Below are positions 51,500 through 61,258 of a stretch of 64,000 bases of DNA, one piece after another. A model generated the notes under the pieces. It had not been told where the DNA came from and searched no databases. It was given only the letters and a program-made list of their open reading frames with translations. A program made the position numbers and the translations under genes. The first letter of the stretch is position 1. Each line of letters begins with the position of its first letter. Source of the DNA: Flavobacterium pectinovorum (lineage in GTDB: Bacteria; Bacteroidota; Bacteroidia; Flavobacteriales; Flavobacteriaceae). The stretch spans positions 1 to 64,000 of the forward strand of contig NZ_FRBX01000008.1 in NCBI RefSeq assembly GCF_900142715.1. The letters run 5' to 3'.

Positions 51500-51530
51500 A
51501 AAAGGCTGCCAGTTTAAACGGCAGCCTTTT
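51500..51530. terminator. Terminator after the metalloprotease gene
   Basis: AAAAGGCTGCC and GGCAGCCTTTT pair perfectly with an AT-rich loop. It lies between convergent genes and can work on both strands. AT-rich arms AGTTATGAATTATG and CATAATTTATAATTCATAACT flank it more widely. Confidence 0.85.
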
Positions 51531-51632
51531 CTATTATAATGTAATCAAGTTATTTGTTTTGAGTTAAATTTTATGGTTTATGATTTTTCACCCCTAACTC
51601 AAAACTCATAATTTATAATTCATAACTGATAA

Positions 51633-52106
51633 CTATTTTTTCGTTTTTTCCAATTCTCCAATAAACGGAATTTCGTCCTGAACCGCAGATCTTATTGTAG
51701 TTTGAAAATACTGCTCTAACTGGATAAACTTTGCGGCATTAATTGGTCCAATTGCTTTTTTTGCTTTGCCGTAAGCTTTAGATAAAAGCTTTTCAAAATC
51801 AACATTGTTTTTCAAATTATTTTTTGCCAGTTCATCTGCTTTTTCATCCGTAATTTTATCATAATTGATAGCGTAGTCGTTTATAAGCTGTATTTTTTTC
51901 TGACCCAATGCTTTGCGTTCTACTTCATAATTATCGTAGACAGCCTGAAATGCTGTAGCTTGTGGTTCTGCCAAATTCAAATAATCTTTTATAATATCTC
52001 CTTTAGATTTTCCGTAAAGACTTTGCACAAGTATCACATCATCTGTAGATTGAGCAAATATGGATGTTGAAGCTATAATGGCCAGGAAAAGAAATAATTT
52101 TTTCAT
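51633..52106 (-). CDS. Small secreted helical protein
   Basis: This 157 aa protein has a signal peptide to about residue 19 (TSIFAQ). The mature part is helical and charged, with EVERKALGQKKIQLINDYAIN and INAAKFIQLEQYFQTTIRS, reminiscent of Spy/CpxP-like periplasmic proteins, but the LTxxQ motif is not clear. The pairing with an outer-membrane barrel gene 48 bases upstream suggests a shared operon. The function is unknown. Confidence 0.7.
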   Translation of the reverse strand: MKKLFLFLAIIASTSIFAQSTDDVILVQSLYGKSKGDIIKDYLNLAEPQATAFQAVYDNYEVERKALGQKKIQLINDYAINYDKITDEKADELAKNNLKNNVDFEKLLSKAYGKAKKAIGPINAAKFIQLEQYFQTTIRSAVQDEIPFIGELEKTKK

Positions 52107-52154
52107 AATTTTTGATGTTTATTGATTATAGAATATTTTTAAATACTATTATTT

Positions 52155-52772
52155 TTATTTACTGAAATCATAACTTAAAGTTGCTCCTAAACCAAATTGA
52201 TAGGTTGCTACAAAATCTGTTACACCAACCGGACCATAATAAGTCCAGTAATAGCTGGTACCAACTGAGGCGGACATAGATTGCAAATAAGCATTTAAAT
52301 TGATAGACCAAGGCGAAGAAGTTTTGATTTTTACACCGCCTTTTATTTCCCAGGCAAAATAATTTTCGGTTCCGCTTTGAGGTGTTTCAAGAAGAGTAAT
52401 ACCGGCACCGGCACCAAGATAAGGCATCACGTTAGAACCAATATCAAAATAATGTGCGTAATCAACTAAAATATAGTTTAATGCACCTTTATCATCTCCG
52501 GCATTAAGTTGCGTTCCTAAGGGACCATATAAAGGCAATTTTGTATCGAGTCTGTTGTATTTTAATTCGATAGAACTATTTTCTACAATAAAATACTCGA
52601 AACCGATACCATATTCAAAACCGTCTTCTACATAAGCATAAGAGTTATCATATTCTACTTTATCCTGAAAGGCATAACCTGCATATAAATTAAGCAGAAA
52701 TGAGTTTGAAGTTTGTGCTTTTGCAAAAATTGAAAATAAAAAAACAGCAAATAATAAATTATACTTTTTCAT
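52155..52772 (-). CDS. Outer-membrane beta-barrel protein
   Basis: This 205 aa protein has a signal peptide ending at IFAKAQ. Alternating strands rich in Tyr, Gly and Phe (NSFLLNLYAGYAFQDKVEYD; MPYLGAGAGITLLETPQSG) and a last strand ending in FGLGATLSYDFSK fit an 8-strand OmpA/OmpW-like barrel. It is probably a small porin or structural outer-membrane protein. It is the first gene of a two-gene unit with the secreted helical protein. Confidence 0.82.
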   Translation of the reverse strand: MKKYNLLFAVFLFSIFAKAQTSNSFLLNLYAGYAFQDKVEYDNSYAYVEDGFEYGIGFEYFIVENSSIELKYNRLDTKLPLYGPLGTQLNAGDDKGALNYILVDYAHYFDIGSNVMPYLGAGAGITLLETPQSGTENYFAWEIKGGVKIKTSSPWSINLNAYLQSMSASVGTSYYWTYYGPVGVTDFVATYQFGLGATLSYDFSK

Positions 52773-52950
52773 AATTTTAGTTTTAATTTGATTTGTAATT
52801 AGTTTGTGTTAAGTGACTTAACAAGGGGTTTTAAATTATAAATCAAAATTAATTTTAGTTTTACAGAAAAAGTATTTAAACGCTGTAAGTTGGTTTCACT
52901 TTAGAAAATGAAACAAGATTGTAGTGGAATTCGTTCAATAAAAAATAAAA

Positions 52951-52982
52951 AAAGCCCGTTTCGTATAAATGAAACGGGCTTT
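52951..52982. terminator. Hairpin AAAGCCCGTTTC, copy 1
   Basis: AAAGCCCGTTTC and GAAACGGGCTTT pair perfectly with the loop GTATAAAT, 20 bases after the stop of the minus-strand gene 53002-53418. A near copy lies at 53650-53681. Confidence 0.85.
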
Positions 52983-53001
52983 TCATTTTTTTAAAAAGTG
53001 C

Positions 53002-53418
53002 TTATGCCATATCTATAAGACCTCTTTTTACAAAATAAAGATCATCATTTTTTACCAAATAAAATTGAGCAGCAAATCCCGAAGGTTCACCTAAATAGGT
53101 TAAACTAACATCAAAATATCTTGTGTTGCCATTTTCTTCGGCCCACATATAATCATCTAAAATATCAACATTATTTAACCATTTCAGATTGTTAAGCCAT
53201 TCTTTTCCTTCAAAAGATTCATCGTTTGCGATCTCATGAATAAGATAATGATCGCGCCAGATTACATGTATAGATTCTTCCCAATCATCATATACATGAT
53301 CGACTAAATTTTTAGCATTGTCTAATTCGCCTTTTTTTAAATAAGCAAAAAAATCTTCTACTACTTTTTGTACTTCAGGTTCAGTTGGTCTTTCTTTCCA
53401 GGTTTTAAGGGTTGCCAT
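53002..53418 (-). CDS. Hypothetical NTF2-like cytoplasmic protein
   Basis: This 138 aa protein has no signal peptide. The acidic sequence (KVVEDFFAYLKKGELDNAKN, DDWEESIHVIWRDHYLIHEI, GNTRYFDVSLTYLGEPSGFA, DDLYFVKRGLIDMA) fits a cystatin/NTF2-like alpha+beta fold of about 130 residues. No catalytic motif is evident. It is an isolated gene flanked by two near-identical hairpins. The function is unknown. Confidence 0.72.
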   Translation of the reverse strand: MATLKTWKERPTEPEVQKVVEDFFAYLKKGELDNAKNLVDHVYDDWEESIHVIWRDHYLIHEIANDESFEGKEWLNNLKWLNNVDILDDYMWAEENGNTRYFDVSLTYLGEPSGFAAQFYLVKNDDLYFVKRGLIDMA

Positions 53419-53649
53419 AATTTTAGTTTTGGATATATTTTTAAGAACGATTTCTCAGTTTTTAAAAATTTGGTTTGTATTACAAATAAAACAATTTCTT
53501 CTTAAAACTTTACAAGCGTATTCCTTTTTTTGTAAATATATTTGTACTTGAATAGAAGGAAAACCATCAATAATAATGCATTTTTTTTCGAATGTGTCTT
53601 GATTGTATTAAAACAAAATATATTTTTTAATTAACTGGTTATTAATAAA

Positions 53650-53681
53650 AAAGCCCGTTTCATATAAATGAAACGAGCTTT
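53650..53681. terminator. Hairpin AAAGCCCGTTTC, copy 2
   Basis: AAAGCCCGTTTC and GAAACGAGCTTT pair with one G-T or mismatch pair around ATATAAAT. It follows the di-haem peroxidase gene on the minus strand. The rest of the 307-base spacer 53419-53725 is AT-rich with no gene. Confidence 0.8.
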
Positions 53682-53725
53682 AAAATTGTGGAACTTTGGG
53701 GCGCATTCACAATTTATCAAATAAT

Positions 53726-54874
53726 TTATTTTGGCATTATTGGCGTCATAATACGTCTGGTTGGTGTGCTTAATGTTTCTATAAAAGCCAGTAAATCGCT
53801 GATTTCTTCTTTGTTTAAGTTTAATTTTTTAAGCATCGGATCTACTTTTGGAATCAGGGAATCTCTTGCCGTTCCCAGATATTTCTTTTGAACAGGAGAG
53901 GGATTTCCTCCATTATACAATTCAACAACATCTAATAGAGACGGAAAATGTCCGTGATGCATCCAGGGTTTTGTGTTCGCGACTTCGCGAAGTGTTGGCG
54001 TTCTGAATTTGCCAATATCTTTTACATCTTTGGTCACATTATATCTTCCGAAATCTTCATTTTTGGTTCCGAATAAAGTCTGACCATCATTATGAAATTG
54101 ATTATCACTAAAATAAGGCGTATTGTGGCAATTGATGCATTGCGCTTTGGTTCTGAACAAATGCAATCCTTTTACCTGAGCATCTGTAAATGCTTCAGAT
54201 TTTCCGCTAATGAAATTGTCAAATTTACTTTTCGGACTATTAATAGATCTTTCAAAAGTAGCAATGGCATATTGAATTCTTTGCAGGTTCACTGTTTTGT
54301 CTCCAAAAGCATCTGTAAAAAGAGAATTGTATCCTTTAATTTTCGCAATTTTATCTACGGCAATAGTTAGTTTTTCATTCATTTCCAATGGATCTCCAAT
54401 CGGGAATTGTGCCTGATCTTCTAAACTTTTCGCACGGCCATCCCAAAATAAAGTTTTGGCATACGCCGAATTTAAAATCGTCATCGAATTTCGTTTTCCC
54501 GTTTGGCGATCATGACCAAAAGAACGCGTTAAATTATCTGTCCAGCCCAATTCCGGATTGTGGCACGACGCGCAGGCAATTTGTCCACTCAAAGACAATC
54601 TCGGATCAAAAAACAATATTTTCCCCAACGCTTCTTTCTCTTTCGAATACGGATTATAATCCGGATAAGGAACTGCAGGCAAAACACCAATATCCTCAAA
54701 TTTAGATTTATCGATACTTTCGTGTAATTCTGCTGCAGGCCATTTCGAAGCATCTCCGTTGGAATACAGTTTTCTTAATTCTGTAATATCGATATAATCT
54801 GGCTGTTCAACGCTTTTATAAGCTGTTAAACTTAGGAGAAGGGCGATAGGTATTATTAAGGTTTTTAATTTCAT
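53726..54874 (-). CDS. Di-haem cytochrome c peroxidase
   Basis: The start is the ATG at 54874, giving 382 aa; a TTG at 54892 would add 6 residues. A hydrophobic N-terminus serves as a signal peptide. Two CxxCH haem sites are present: C101-A-S-C104-H105 and C246-I-N-C249-H250, with PRLSLSGQIACASCHNPELG and FRTPTLREVANTKPWMHHGH typical of the CcpA/MauG family. It acts in the periplasm, reducing peroxide or oxidising a partner. It is the last gene after sigma-FecR-SusC-SusD-lipoprotein, but a 20-bp hairpin of about 54886-54940 separates it from the lipoprotein, so it may be a separate unit. Confidence 0.9.
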   Translation of the reverse strand: MKLKTLIIPIALLLSLTAYKSVEQPDYIDITELRKLYSNGDASKWPAAELHESIDKSKFEDIGVLPAVPYPDYNPYSKEKEALGKILFFDPRLSLSGQIACASCHNPELGWTDNLTRSFGHDRQTGKRNSMTILNSAYAKTLFWDGRAKSLEDQAQFPIGDPLEMNEKLTIAVDKIAKIKGYNSLFTDAFGDKTVNLQRIQYAIATFERSINSPKSKFDNFISGKSEAFTDAQVKGLHLFRTKAQCINCHNTPYFSDNQFHNDGQTLFGTKNEDFGRYNVTKDVKDIGKFRTPTLREVANTKPWMHHGHFPSLLDVVELYNGGNPSPVQKKYLGTARDSLIPKVDPMLKKLNLNKEEISDLLAFIETLSTPTRRIMTPIMPK

Positions 54875-54885
54875 ATTTATTTTTT

Positions 54886-54940
54886 GTTTCAAGTTTCAGG
54901 TTTCAAGTTGCGGCAGAACGTGAAACCTGAAACTTGAAAC
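54886..54940. repeat. Inverted repeat GTTTCAAGTTTCAGGTTTCA
   Basis: The 20-base arms 54886-54905 and 54921-54940 are perfect reverse complements with a 15-base loop. It lies between the surface lipoprotein and peroxidase genes. It is a dispersed-repeat type and may act as a terminator on the minus strand. Confidence 0.82.
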
Positions 54941-54956
54941 TTTTTTAATTTAAAAC

Positions 54957-56420
54957 TTAAAGCGTAACTTCTTTAGGGCAAGCGTCGTTTATTGGGTCTA
55001 TTTTTGGATATGTTTTGTTGTTATACATTTTATATTGTGTAGAAACCGTTCCTCCAAAAAGTTCGTCATTGGTTAGTTTTAACTCAAAAGAAATTTCAAA
55101 CAAACCGGTACTAATTTCTTTGTAAGTTCCTTCACCAGCTATAGCAATAACATGAGATACTTTAGTAGTTCCAATCGTTATATATTGTGGAATAACAAGT
55201 ACTTTACCATCAGTTTTACTGTTTCCATTTGTTGGAAAAAATTCAAGAGCCGAAGTAATATTAAATCCGGGAGAATATTGCGCTGCAGTACTTTCGTTAG
55301 AGAAAAATCTTTTTAACCCAAATGAATTTGTTGTGTTTGTTCCGGTTACAACATTAAATCCAATTATAAAAGCGTCATGATAGACATCATCAGCCGTATT
55401 TGTTGTACCCTTATCACTATATAAAATAGCATTTTCGTTGTCTTTTGTTACTACTAAAGGAAACGTAAAGGCATTAAAAGTCTGCCAGGCACATGTACCG
55501 CTTTTATCAAACCAATGCTCGCCGTAAGTCAGGTAAAACTGATTTGATAAATCATAAAATTTAGATGCCGGATTGGCCTGAACATCTCTTGGTGATTTAA
55601 TTGGTTTTATAATTTGTAAAATAGTATTTCCGGTAGCGGTGTAATTTGTTGTATTGTTTAAAGTAATATCAGTTACATAACGAACATCATCATTTTGAAT
55701 ATCTTCTAAAAGCGTTAAATGATATGTAATTGAGCTTCTGTCATCCCCAAAATCATCGTGTGTTAAAGAATATTCAAAACCATTAAGAAATGTAAATGTA
55801 TCAAGATTTTCAATTTCAGATGGTAAGAATCCATTTGGGAAATTGATTTTAAAATCTACTGTTTCTCCGGCAACTCCTTTAATATTAATTCGGTTTACAG
55901 GAAAAGTATAAGTCGTGCTTATTTCTCCCAAATTTACTGTAAATACGTCATTTACCGCAGATGTATTCAAATTACCAATGTGAATTGCCGGATCTGAAGT
56001 TTCTTGAAGTTTTAGTGTAATACTTTGATTTGGCTGCCATCTTTTATCAAAAGAAAGAAAAAGGGTATCAGTAAGTTTTGTTCCTTCAAATAATAATTTA
56101 TCAACAGGATTTAAAGTAAAATCATCTTCACTTCCGGTTGTTGTTACACTAAAAGAAGCTTCTACAGCATTTTTTAAATTTGTAGAGGTTAGTGTTACTG
56201 GTATTTTTAAAGTTTTTACAGATTTATTATCGTATGTACTGGCAGGTACTAATGAAGTATTTATTGCTGGATATTCTAACGGAATACCAGTGCTTGTAGT
56301 CTGGAAATTAAACCTGATAAAGGGATCTATGTTTTTAGAATCTAATTTGTAATCATCTTTTGAACATGAAGCAAATAACGTTAAAACGATACTTACAGCT
56401 ATAATTTTAATATGATTCAT
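54957..56420 (-). CDS. SusCD-associated surface lipoprotein
   Basis: This 487 aa protein has a lipobox LFASC placing C19, followed by SKDD, an acidic surface-export signal. The N-terminal half resembles Calx-beta/DUF4843-like domains (TLKIPVTLTSTNLKNAVEAS, SITLKLQETSDPAIHIGN). The C-terminal half has no motif I recognise. Its start overlaps the end of susD by 14 bases, so it is translated with SusCD and probably acts as an extra surface binding protein, like SusE/F. Confidence 0.78.
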   Translation of the reverse strand: MNHIKIIAVSIVLTLFASCSKDDYKLDSKNIDPFIRFNFQTTSTGIPLEYPAINTSLVPASTYDNKSVKTLKIPVTLTSTNLKNAVEASFSVTTTGSEDDFTLNPVDKLLFEGTKLTDTLFLSFDKRWQPNQSITLKLQETSDPAIHIGNLNTSAVNDVFTVNLGEISTTYTFPVNRINIKGVAGETVDFKINFPNGFLPSEIENLDTFTFLNGFEYSLTHDDFGDDRSSITYHLTLLEDIQNDDVRYVTDITLNNTTNYTATGNTILQIIKPIKSPRDVQANPASKFYDLSNQFYLTYGEHWFDKSGTCAWQTFNAFTFPLVVTKDNENAILYSDKGTTNTADDVYHDAFIIGFNVVTGTNTTNSFGLKRFFSNESTAAQYSPGFNITSALEFFPTNGNSKTDGKVLVIPQYITIGTTKVSHVIAIAGEGTYKEISTGLFEISFELKLTNDELFGGTVSTQYKMYNNKTYPKIDPINDACPKEVTL

Positions 56421-57885
56421 TTTGTTTTAAGTTTGGGTTAACGATAATAGTGCTTCGTGGTATTGGCAATACAAATTTTGGCGACGGATAGGTTAAACTG
56501 CAATTAAGAGATATGCAGCCATCATTACGGGAAATATCTTTTTTATTTCTGGCAATATCAAAAAAGAGATGACCTTCAAAACACAATTCTTTTCTTCGCT
56601 CAAGAAACAATGCCTCTTTCAAATCTTCAGTCTCTGTTAATTCACTTGCATTTGCCCGGGTTCTTATGGTATTAATATCTTTTTTTGCCTGATCGGTATT
56701 GTCTAGTTCCAATGCTGCTTCGGCACGAATTAAATATTGTTCGCTCAATCTAAAAGCAATGTATCCCGGATTTCCCTGAAATTTTTTAGTAAAATAATAA
56801 TTTTGTTTGATTTGTTGATTGTTGACCAATGTTGATAATGGCTTTTCTAAAAACAATTGTTTTCTAATATCTGCTGTTTCATACAAACTTAATAAGTCTT
56901 GTGATGCGACATAATTGGAGTAACTGGCATCGCTGGTATAACCAAAATAGGAAGATAATGATCCACTGGCTGTTCCGTCTGAACCTTTTGGAATCGAAAA
57001 TTCTAATAAAATTTCTGAAACAGGAAGATCAGGTTGTTCCCATTGCGCAATATAATCAGCAGAATTCATTAAGCTTACGCCAGAATTTTCAATTACATCA
57101 TTTGCAGTTTCATAAGCATTTTTCCAGTCTTTTTTAGACAAATAAACTCTTGCCAAAAGAGCTTTTGTATTTTTAGTATTAAAAAAGGAATAAACCGGAC
57201 CTTGCAAAAGTGAACTGTCAGAATAAAGGTTTAAAGCTGTTGTTATATCCTTAATGATTAAGGAATAAGTGTTTGCAGCAGTTTCTCTCGAAGGATATTG
57301 AATTCCTTCGGTAATAGATTTTGTATTATACACAATTCCCAAATGTGATGCATCATCAGTATAACCATAATTTTGACTGTATATTTCACTCAATAAAAAG
57401 TGCACATATGCTCTTGCTGTTAAAGCTTCGGCTTTTATCTGGTTTTTTTCAGCTTCAGTGGCGTCTGTTAAAGCATCTGTAAATTCTAAAATTAAATTGG
57501 CCTGATTGATAATATCATAACTATCGCCATAAAAAATTGAGAAGTTAGACTCATCAGCAATATCTCCAAAAGAATACAGGTTTTTAATGTTAGTCGGAAT
57601 AGTAAATTGTCCTTGAGAACCATTTGTTAATGATGGACTAAATTTTAAGTTTCCTCCCTGCAAATCTGCATAAACAGCAAAACGTTCCCCTCTAACATCA
57701 GTTTCAAGATCGCCGTATATACCATTTAAAGCCTGTAAAACACCTTGTTTTGTTTTTAATTGCTCAGTAATTGAAATTTGAGTTCCAGGTTCCTGTTCTA
57801 AAAAATCACTACAGCTTTGCAGCAAACAAATTGCTGCCAAAAGCATAAGAAACTTAAACCTCTTTATATTTTTGAAGTATTTCAT
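56407..57885 (-). CDS. SusD/RagB-family nutrient-binding lipoprotein
   Basis: The chosen ATG (57885) gives 492 aa with lipobox LLQSC (C25) and the family start SDFLEQEPGTQIS. A longer in-frame start would place 26 extra residues before the signal and overlaps susC, so it is rejected. TPR-like helices (AEALTARAYVHFLLSEIYSQ; KALLARVYLSKKDWKNAYET) and the C-terminal RLSEQYLIRAEAALEL and RRKELCFEGHLFFDIARN are hallmarks of SusD. It forms the lid over the partner SusC channel. It starts 4 bases after susC. Confidence 0.93.
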   Translation of the reverse strand: MKYFKNIKRFKFLMLLAAICLLQSCSDFLEQEPGTQISITEQLKTKQGVLQALNGIYGDLETDVRGERFAVYADLQGGNLKFSPSLTNGSQGQFTIPTNIKNLYSFGDIADESNFSIFYGDSYDIINQANLILEFTDALTDATEAEKNQIKAEALTARAYVHFLLSEIYSQNYGYTDDASHLGIVYNTKSITEGIQYPSRETAANTYSLIIKDITTALNLYSDSSLLQGPVYSFFNTKNTKALLARVYLSKKDWKNAYETANDVIENSGVSLMNSADYIAQWEQPDLPVSEILLEFSIPKGSDGTASGSLSSYFGYTSDASYSNYVASQDLLSLYETADIRKQLFLEKPLSTLVNNQQIKQNYYFTKKFQGNPGYIAFRLSEQYLIRAEAALELDNTDQAKKDINTIRTRANASELTETEDLKEALFLERRKELCFEGHLFFDIARNKKDISRNDGCISLNCSLTYPSPKFVLPIPRSTIIVNPNLKQNESY

Positions 57886-57889
57886 CTTT

Positions 57890-60800
57890 TTAAAATTTAG
57901 TATTAATTCCACACGAAATAGTTCTGGCTTGTGGATAAGTGTAATTAAATTCTCTAATGCCATTCATCCCGGAAGGACTTTTTTCTTTGTACCAGTAAAG
58001 CACATTAGAAACATCAGCAAAAAGAGTTAATGTATCAAGAAAAGTGTTTTTTAAAGGAACATTATAGCTCAGGTTAATATTGCTTATTTTAATGTACGAA
58101 GCATCATAAACATATTTACTCATGTTAGAAATTATGGTATTATCTCCAGGAGAAGGCTGTGAAACTATATCTCCTTGGTTTTTCCAATAATCATAAGCGT
58201 TGACAGACATATTTCTGTTTGACGAAGTTCTGTATTTTGCTACTATTTCTTCTGAAACCAATTTATCTCCACCCCATTGAAAAGCACCATTAATTGATAA
58301 AGTAATTTGATTGTTTAATGAAAAAGAATTGCTGAAACCACCAAAAGCTTTTGGCTGTAAATCTCCAATTGGCACCCAGTCGGCCTCGCTAAATGTTCTT
58401 GCATAAGTTGTAGAATCATACAGCTGTCCATCTTTTTTAATAAGATCTCTGCCTGTTGCAGGATCAATTCCTACCCAGTTTACACCCCAAATTGTAGTGG
58501 TACTGTAACCGGTTTTTTGTGCAAGTGCAAGATTTGCGATAGAATAGTTGCTTCCTAAACCAACTAACTCGGTTACTTTATTGTCTACAGTTGATATATT
58601 AAATGCTGATGTCCACTTAAATTTACCTTTTTGAAACCATTTAATTCGCGTTGAAAATTCGAAACCTTTATTATACATGCTTGAAGCATTTAATTGTACC
58701 GTTCCATATCCTGTTTCAGTTGGGATATTTCTACTTGTAATCAAATCTTGTAAGTCGTCATAATAATATTCTAATGATAATTCAACCGTATTAAATACAT
58801 TAAAATCGATTCCTGTATTAAATTTTAGATTTTTTTCCCAGCTTAGATTTCCGTTTGGTGCCGCACTTGGATTAGCTTCAAGATATCCGTTATATCCATT
58901 TTGCGAAAGCGTATAAAGTCCTTTTGAGCGATAAGAACCTATTCGGGAATTTCCTGTAGAGCCATAACTAATTTTAAGTTTTAATAAATCTATCCATGAA
59001 CTTGATTTTAAAAAATCTTCGTTGCTTGTAATCCAGGCCAAACCTGCGCCGCTGTTGTAAGCAACGTTGGTATCATCTCCAAAAACAGAACTTTCGTCGC
59101 GTCTAAAATTGACTAAAGCGTAATATTTCTTTTTATAATTGTAATTGATTTGTGTAAATAAAGAAACCCTTGAATTATTGCTAAAATCAGATCCTCTAAC
59201 TTGTCTTGCTGTTGTTTCATCAACCAATGGAGTTGTGGTGTCATCATCCTGAATGGCATCTTCAACTCTGTTAATTACATTTGGATTTGAAAAACCGGAA
59301 GCCGATGCATAATCAAAATTGGTTTTTTCTTCAGAAAGTTCAAAACCAATTACGCCATCGATACCATGATTTGGATTGATTTGTTTATTATATAGCATTT
59401 GCCCTTGCCAGTTCCATTTGGTTGAGTTTCGGTTATTAAAAAGGCGTCTTCCCCAGTTTGGATAAGTAGTGCCATTTAAAATAAAAGATCCGTTATTTTG
59501 CCCGCTTTCGTTTTCGCCAGAGAACCAGCGATCCTGAACTTTATCAACATAATCCATTCCGAATAAAGTCGAAAATTTTATGTTTTTATTTAGCTCATAA
59601 GCTACATTCAAACTTCCTAAAAGTCCACGTGATTCAGTCTCATTTTTGTTTTGCTCAATTGCAGCCAACGGATTTCCTCCTGTATTACCACCGGATACAC
59701 CTAAATTAGCATAAGTTCCATCAGCATTGTATAGAGATATAGTGGGCAAATAAGCAAAATCATAATAAATGTTTGGAGCATCTTTTTTAATATAACTAGG
59801 ATTAAGCGATAAATTAATATCCCATTTTGATGCACGATAGCCTAAGTTTATCCCTCCATTAAGCTGTTTTGTAGTATTTCCTACTTGTGGTTCATCAATA
59901 TTTAAATAAGAAATATTGGTTCGGTAAGAGAATTTTGAAGTGGCTCCTGAAACATTAAAATTATACTTATTATAAATGCCAGATCTGTTTAATAAACCAA
60001 ACCAATCTGTATCAACTCCGTTATAAGCAACAGGAACATAACCGGAAGTTGTATTTTTTAAATACTGATTTCTTACTTCTGTATATTGTTCTCCGTTTAA
60101 ATATTTAATTTGATTTATAGCTGATGAAATACCAAGCTGATTGGAGAAACCAAATTTAGCTTTTCCTAATTTTCCTTTTTTGGTTGTAATCAAAATTACA
60201 CCATTTGCACCATCGGCACCATAAATACCAACAGCTGCGGCATCTTTTAAAACAGTGAAATTTTCGATATTATCAGGCGAAATCATTGCCAATGGATTTG
60301 ATAATCCTTCTGCGAGTCTTCCTCCGTCAAAATATTGGCTGTCAATTCCAGTTTGTTCACTCATAATTACACCATCAACTATAATTAAAGGTTGAGTAGA
60401 TGTCCCCAAAATGGAATTACTTAACGATTTCAAACTTCCCTGACCACGAATATTTATTTTTACAGGACCACCAACTCCAGAAGTGTTTTCAATTAAAACT
60501 CCCGCAATTTGTCCTTCCAGCATTTTATCAACGCTTTCTGAGGCTTGCTGCACCGGAATATCTTTCGCAGTTATTGTCGAAATACTCCCCACAATTTCCT
60601 CCTTCAGTTTTGTAGTTCCGTAAGATGACGTAATCACAACAGGATTTAATTCGTCTACAGATTCTTCAAGATAAAACACAAAATCTTTCTTGTTTTCTGC
60701 CTTTTGAGATTGTGGAATCATTCCTAAAAAAGCAACTTCCAGAACAAGATTATTGATGTTATTTCCTTTTAGCTGATAAACAAATTTTCCATTAAAATCG

Positions 60801-61246
60801 GTTACAGCACCCATTCCAGTTCCTTTTATGCGAATTGTGGCACCCGGAAGAGGCAGTTTGTCTTTGGCGCTGTAAACAGTTCCAGTAATGAATCTTTCTG
60901 TTTCCTGCGATGAATTATCTGTAGAAACAGGAGCAGAGCTAGTTAGTAAAACCTGTTTATTCTGAACGTAAAATGAAATATTTTTTCCTTTAAACAATTG
61001 TGTCAAAACAGTTTCTAAAGTTGCATTATCTACATCAATAGACGCTTTTTGATCAGCATCGATTTTACGGGCATTAAAAATAATTCTGAAATTACTTTGC
61101 TCTTCGATAGCTTTTATAATTACAGTTAAAGGCTGCTCTTTTGCATGTAAAGTAATCGTTTTAGTCTGGGAAAAACCTTTAAAACCAGATATGAACAGAG
61201 CTAGGAAAAATAGCATTTTCCTTAAATTGGGTATCGTAAATGTCAT
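57890..61246 (-). CDS. SusC/RagA TonB-dependent transporter with STN domain
   Basis: This 1118 aa protein has a signal peptide (FKGFSQ). An STN signalling domain (about 28-110: TLHAKEQPLTVIIKAIEEQS, NATLETVLTQLFKGKN), a CarboxypepD_reg-like domain (about 122-205), a TonB plug with the SusC signature GADGANGVILITTKKG, and a 22-strand barrel follow. The STN domain normally contacts a FecR protein, which is encoded just upstream. It imports an oligosaccharide or other large nutrient. Asn-rich plug and barrel segments are normal for the family. Confidence 0.95.
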   Translation of the reverse strand: MTFTIPNLRKMLFFLALFISGFKGFSQTKTITLHAKEQPLTVIIKAIEEQSNFRIIFNARKIDADQKASIDVDNATLETVLTQLFKGKNISFYVQNKQVLLTSSAPVSTDNSSQETERFITGTVYSAKDKLPLPGATIRIKGTGMGAVTDFNGKFVYQLKGNNINNLVLEVAFLGMIPQSQKAENKKDFVFYLEESVDELNPVVITSSYGTTKLKEEIVGSISTITAKDIPVQQASESVDKMLEGQIAGVLIENTSGVGGPVKINIRGQGSLKSLSNSILGTSTQPLIIVDGVIMSEQTGIDSQYFDGGRLAEGLSNPLAMISPDNIENFTVLKDAAAVGIYGADGANGVILITTKKGKLGKAKFGFSNQLGISSAINQIKYLNGEQYTEVRNQYLKNTTSGYVPVAYNGVDTDWFGLLNRSGIYNKYNFNVSGATSKFSYRTNISYLNIDEPQVGNTTKQLNGGINLGYRASKWDINLSLNPSYIKKDAPNIYYDFAYLPTISLYNADGTYANLGVSGGNTGGNPLAAIEQNKNETESRGLLGSLNVAYELNKNIKFSTLFGMDYVDKVQDRWFSGENESGQNNGSFILNGTTYPNWGRRLFNNRNSTKWNWQGQMLYNKQINPNHGIDGVIGFELSEEKTNFDYASASGFSNPNVINRVEDAIQDDDTTTPLVDETTARQVRGSDFSNNSRVSLFTQINYNYKKKYYALVNFRRDESSVFGDDTNVAYNSGAGLAWITSNEDFLKSSSWIDLLKLKISYGSTGNSRIGSYRSKGLYTLSQNGYNGYLEANPSAAPNGNLSWEKNLKFNTGIDFNVFNTVELSLEYYYDDLQDLITSRNIPTETGYGTVQLNASSMYNKGFEFSTRIKWFQKGKFKWTSAFNISTVDNKVTELVGLGSNYSIANLALAQKTGYSTTTIWGVNWVGIDPATGRDLIKKDGQLYDSTTYARTFSEADWVPIGDLQPKAFGGFSNSFSLNNQITLSINGAFQWGGDKLVSEEIVAKYRTSSNRNMSVNAYDYWKNQGDIVSQPSPGDNTIISNMSKYVYDASYIKISNINLSYNVPLKNTFLDTLTLFADVSNVLYWYKEKSPSGMNGIREFNYTYPQARTISCGINTKF

Positions 61247-61258
61247 GTTTTTAGTTAA

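Noticed and set aside
57886..57963. Longer SusD start
   Set aside because: The extra 26 residues precede the lipoprotein signal and overlap susC. The ATG at 57885 gives a normal type II signal.
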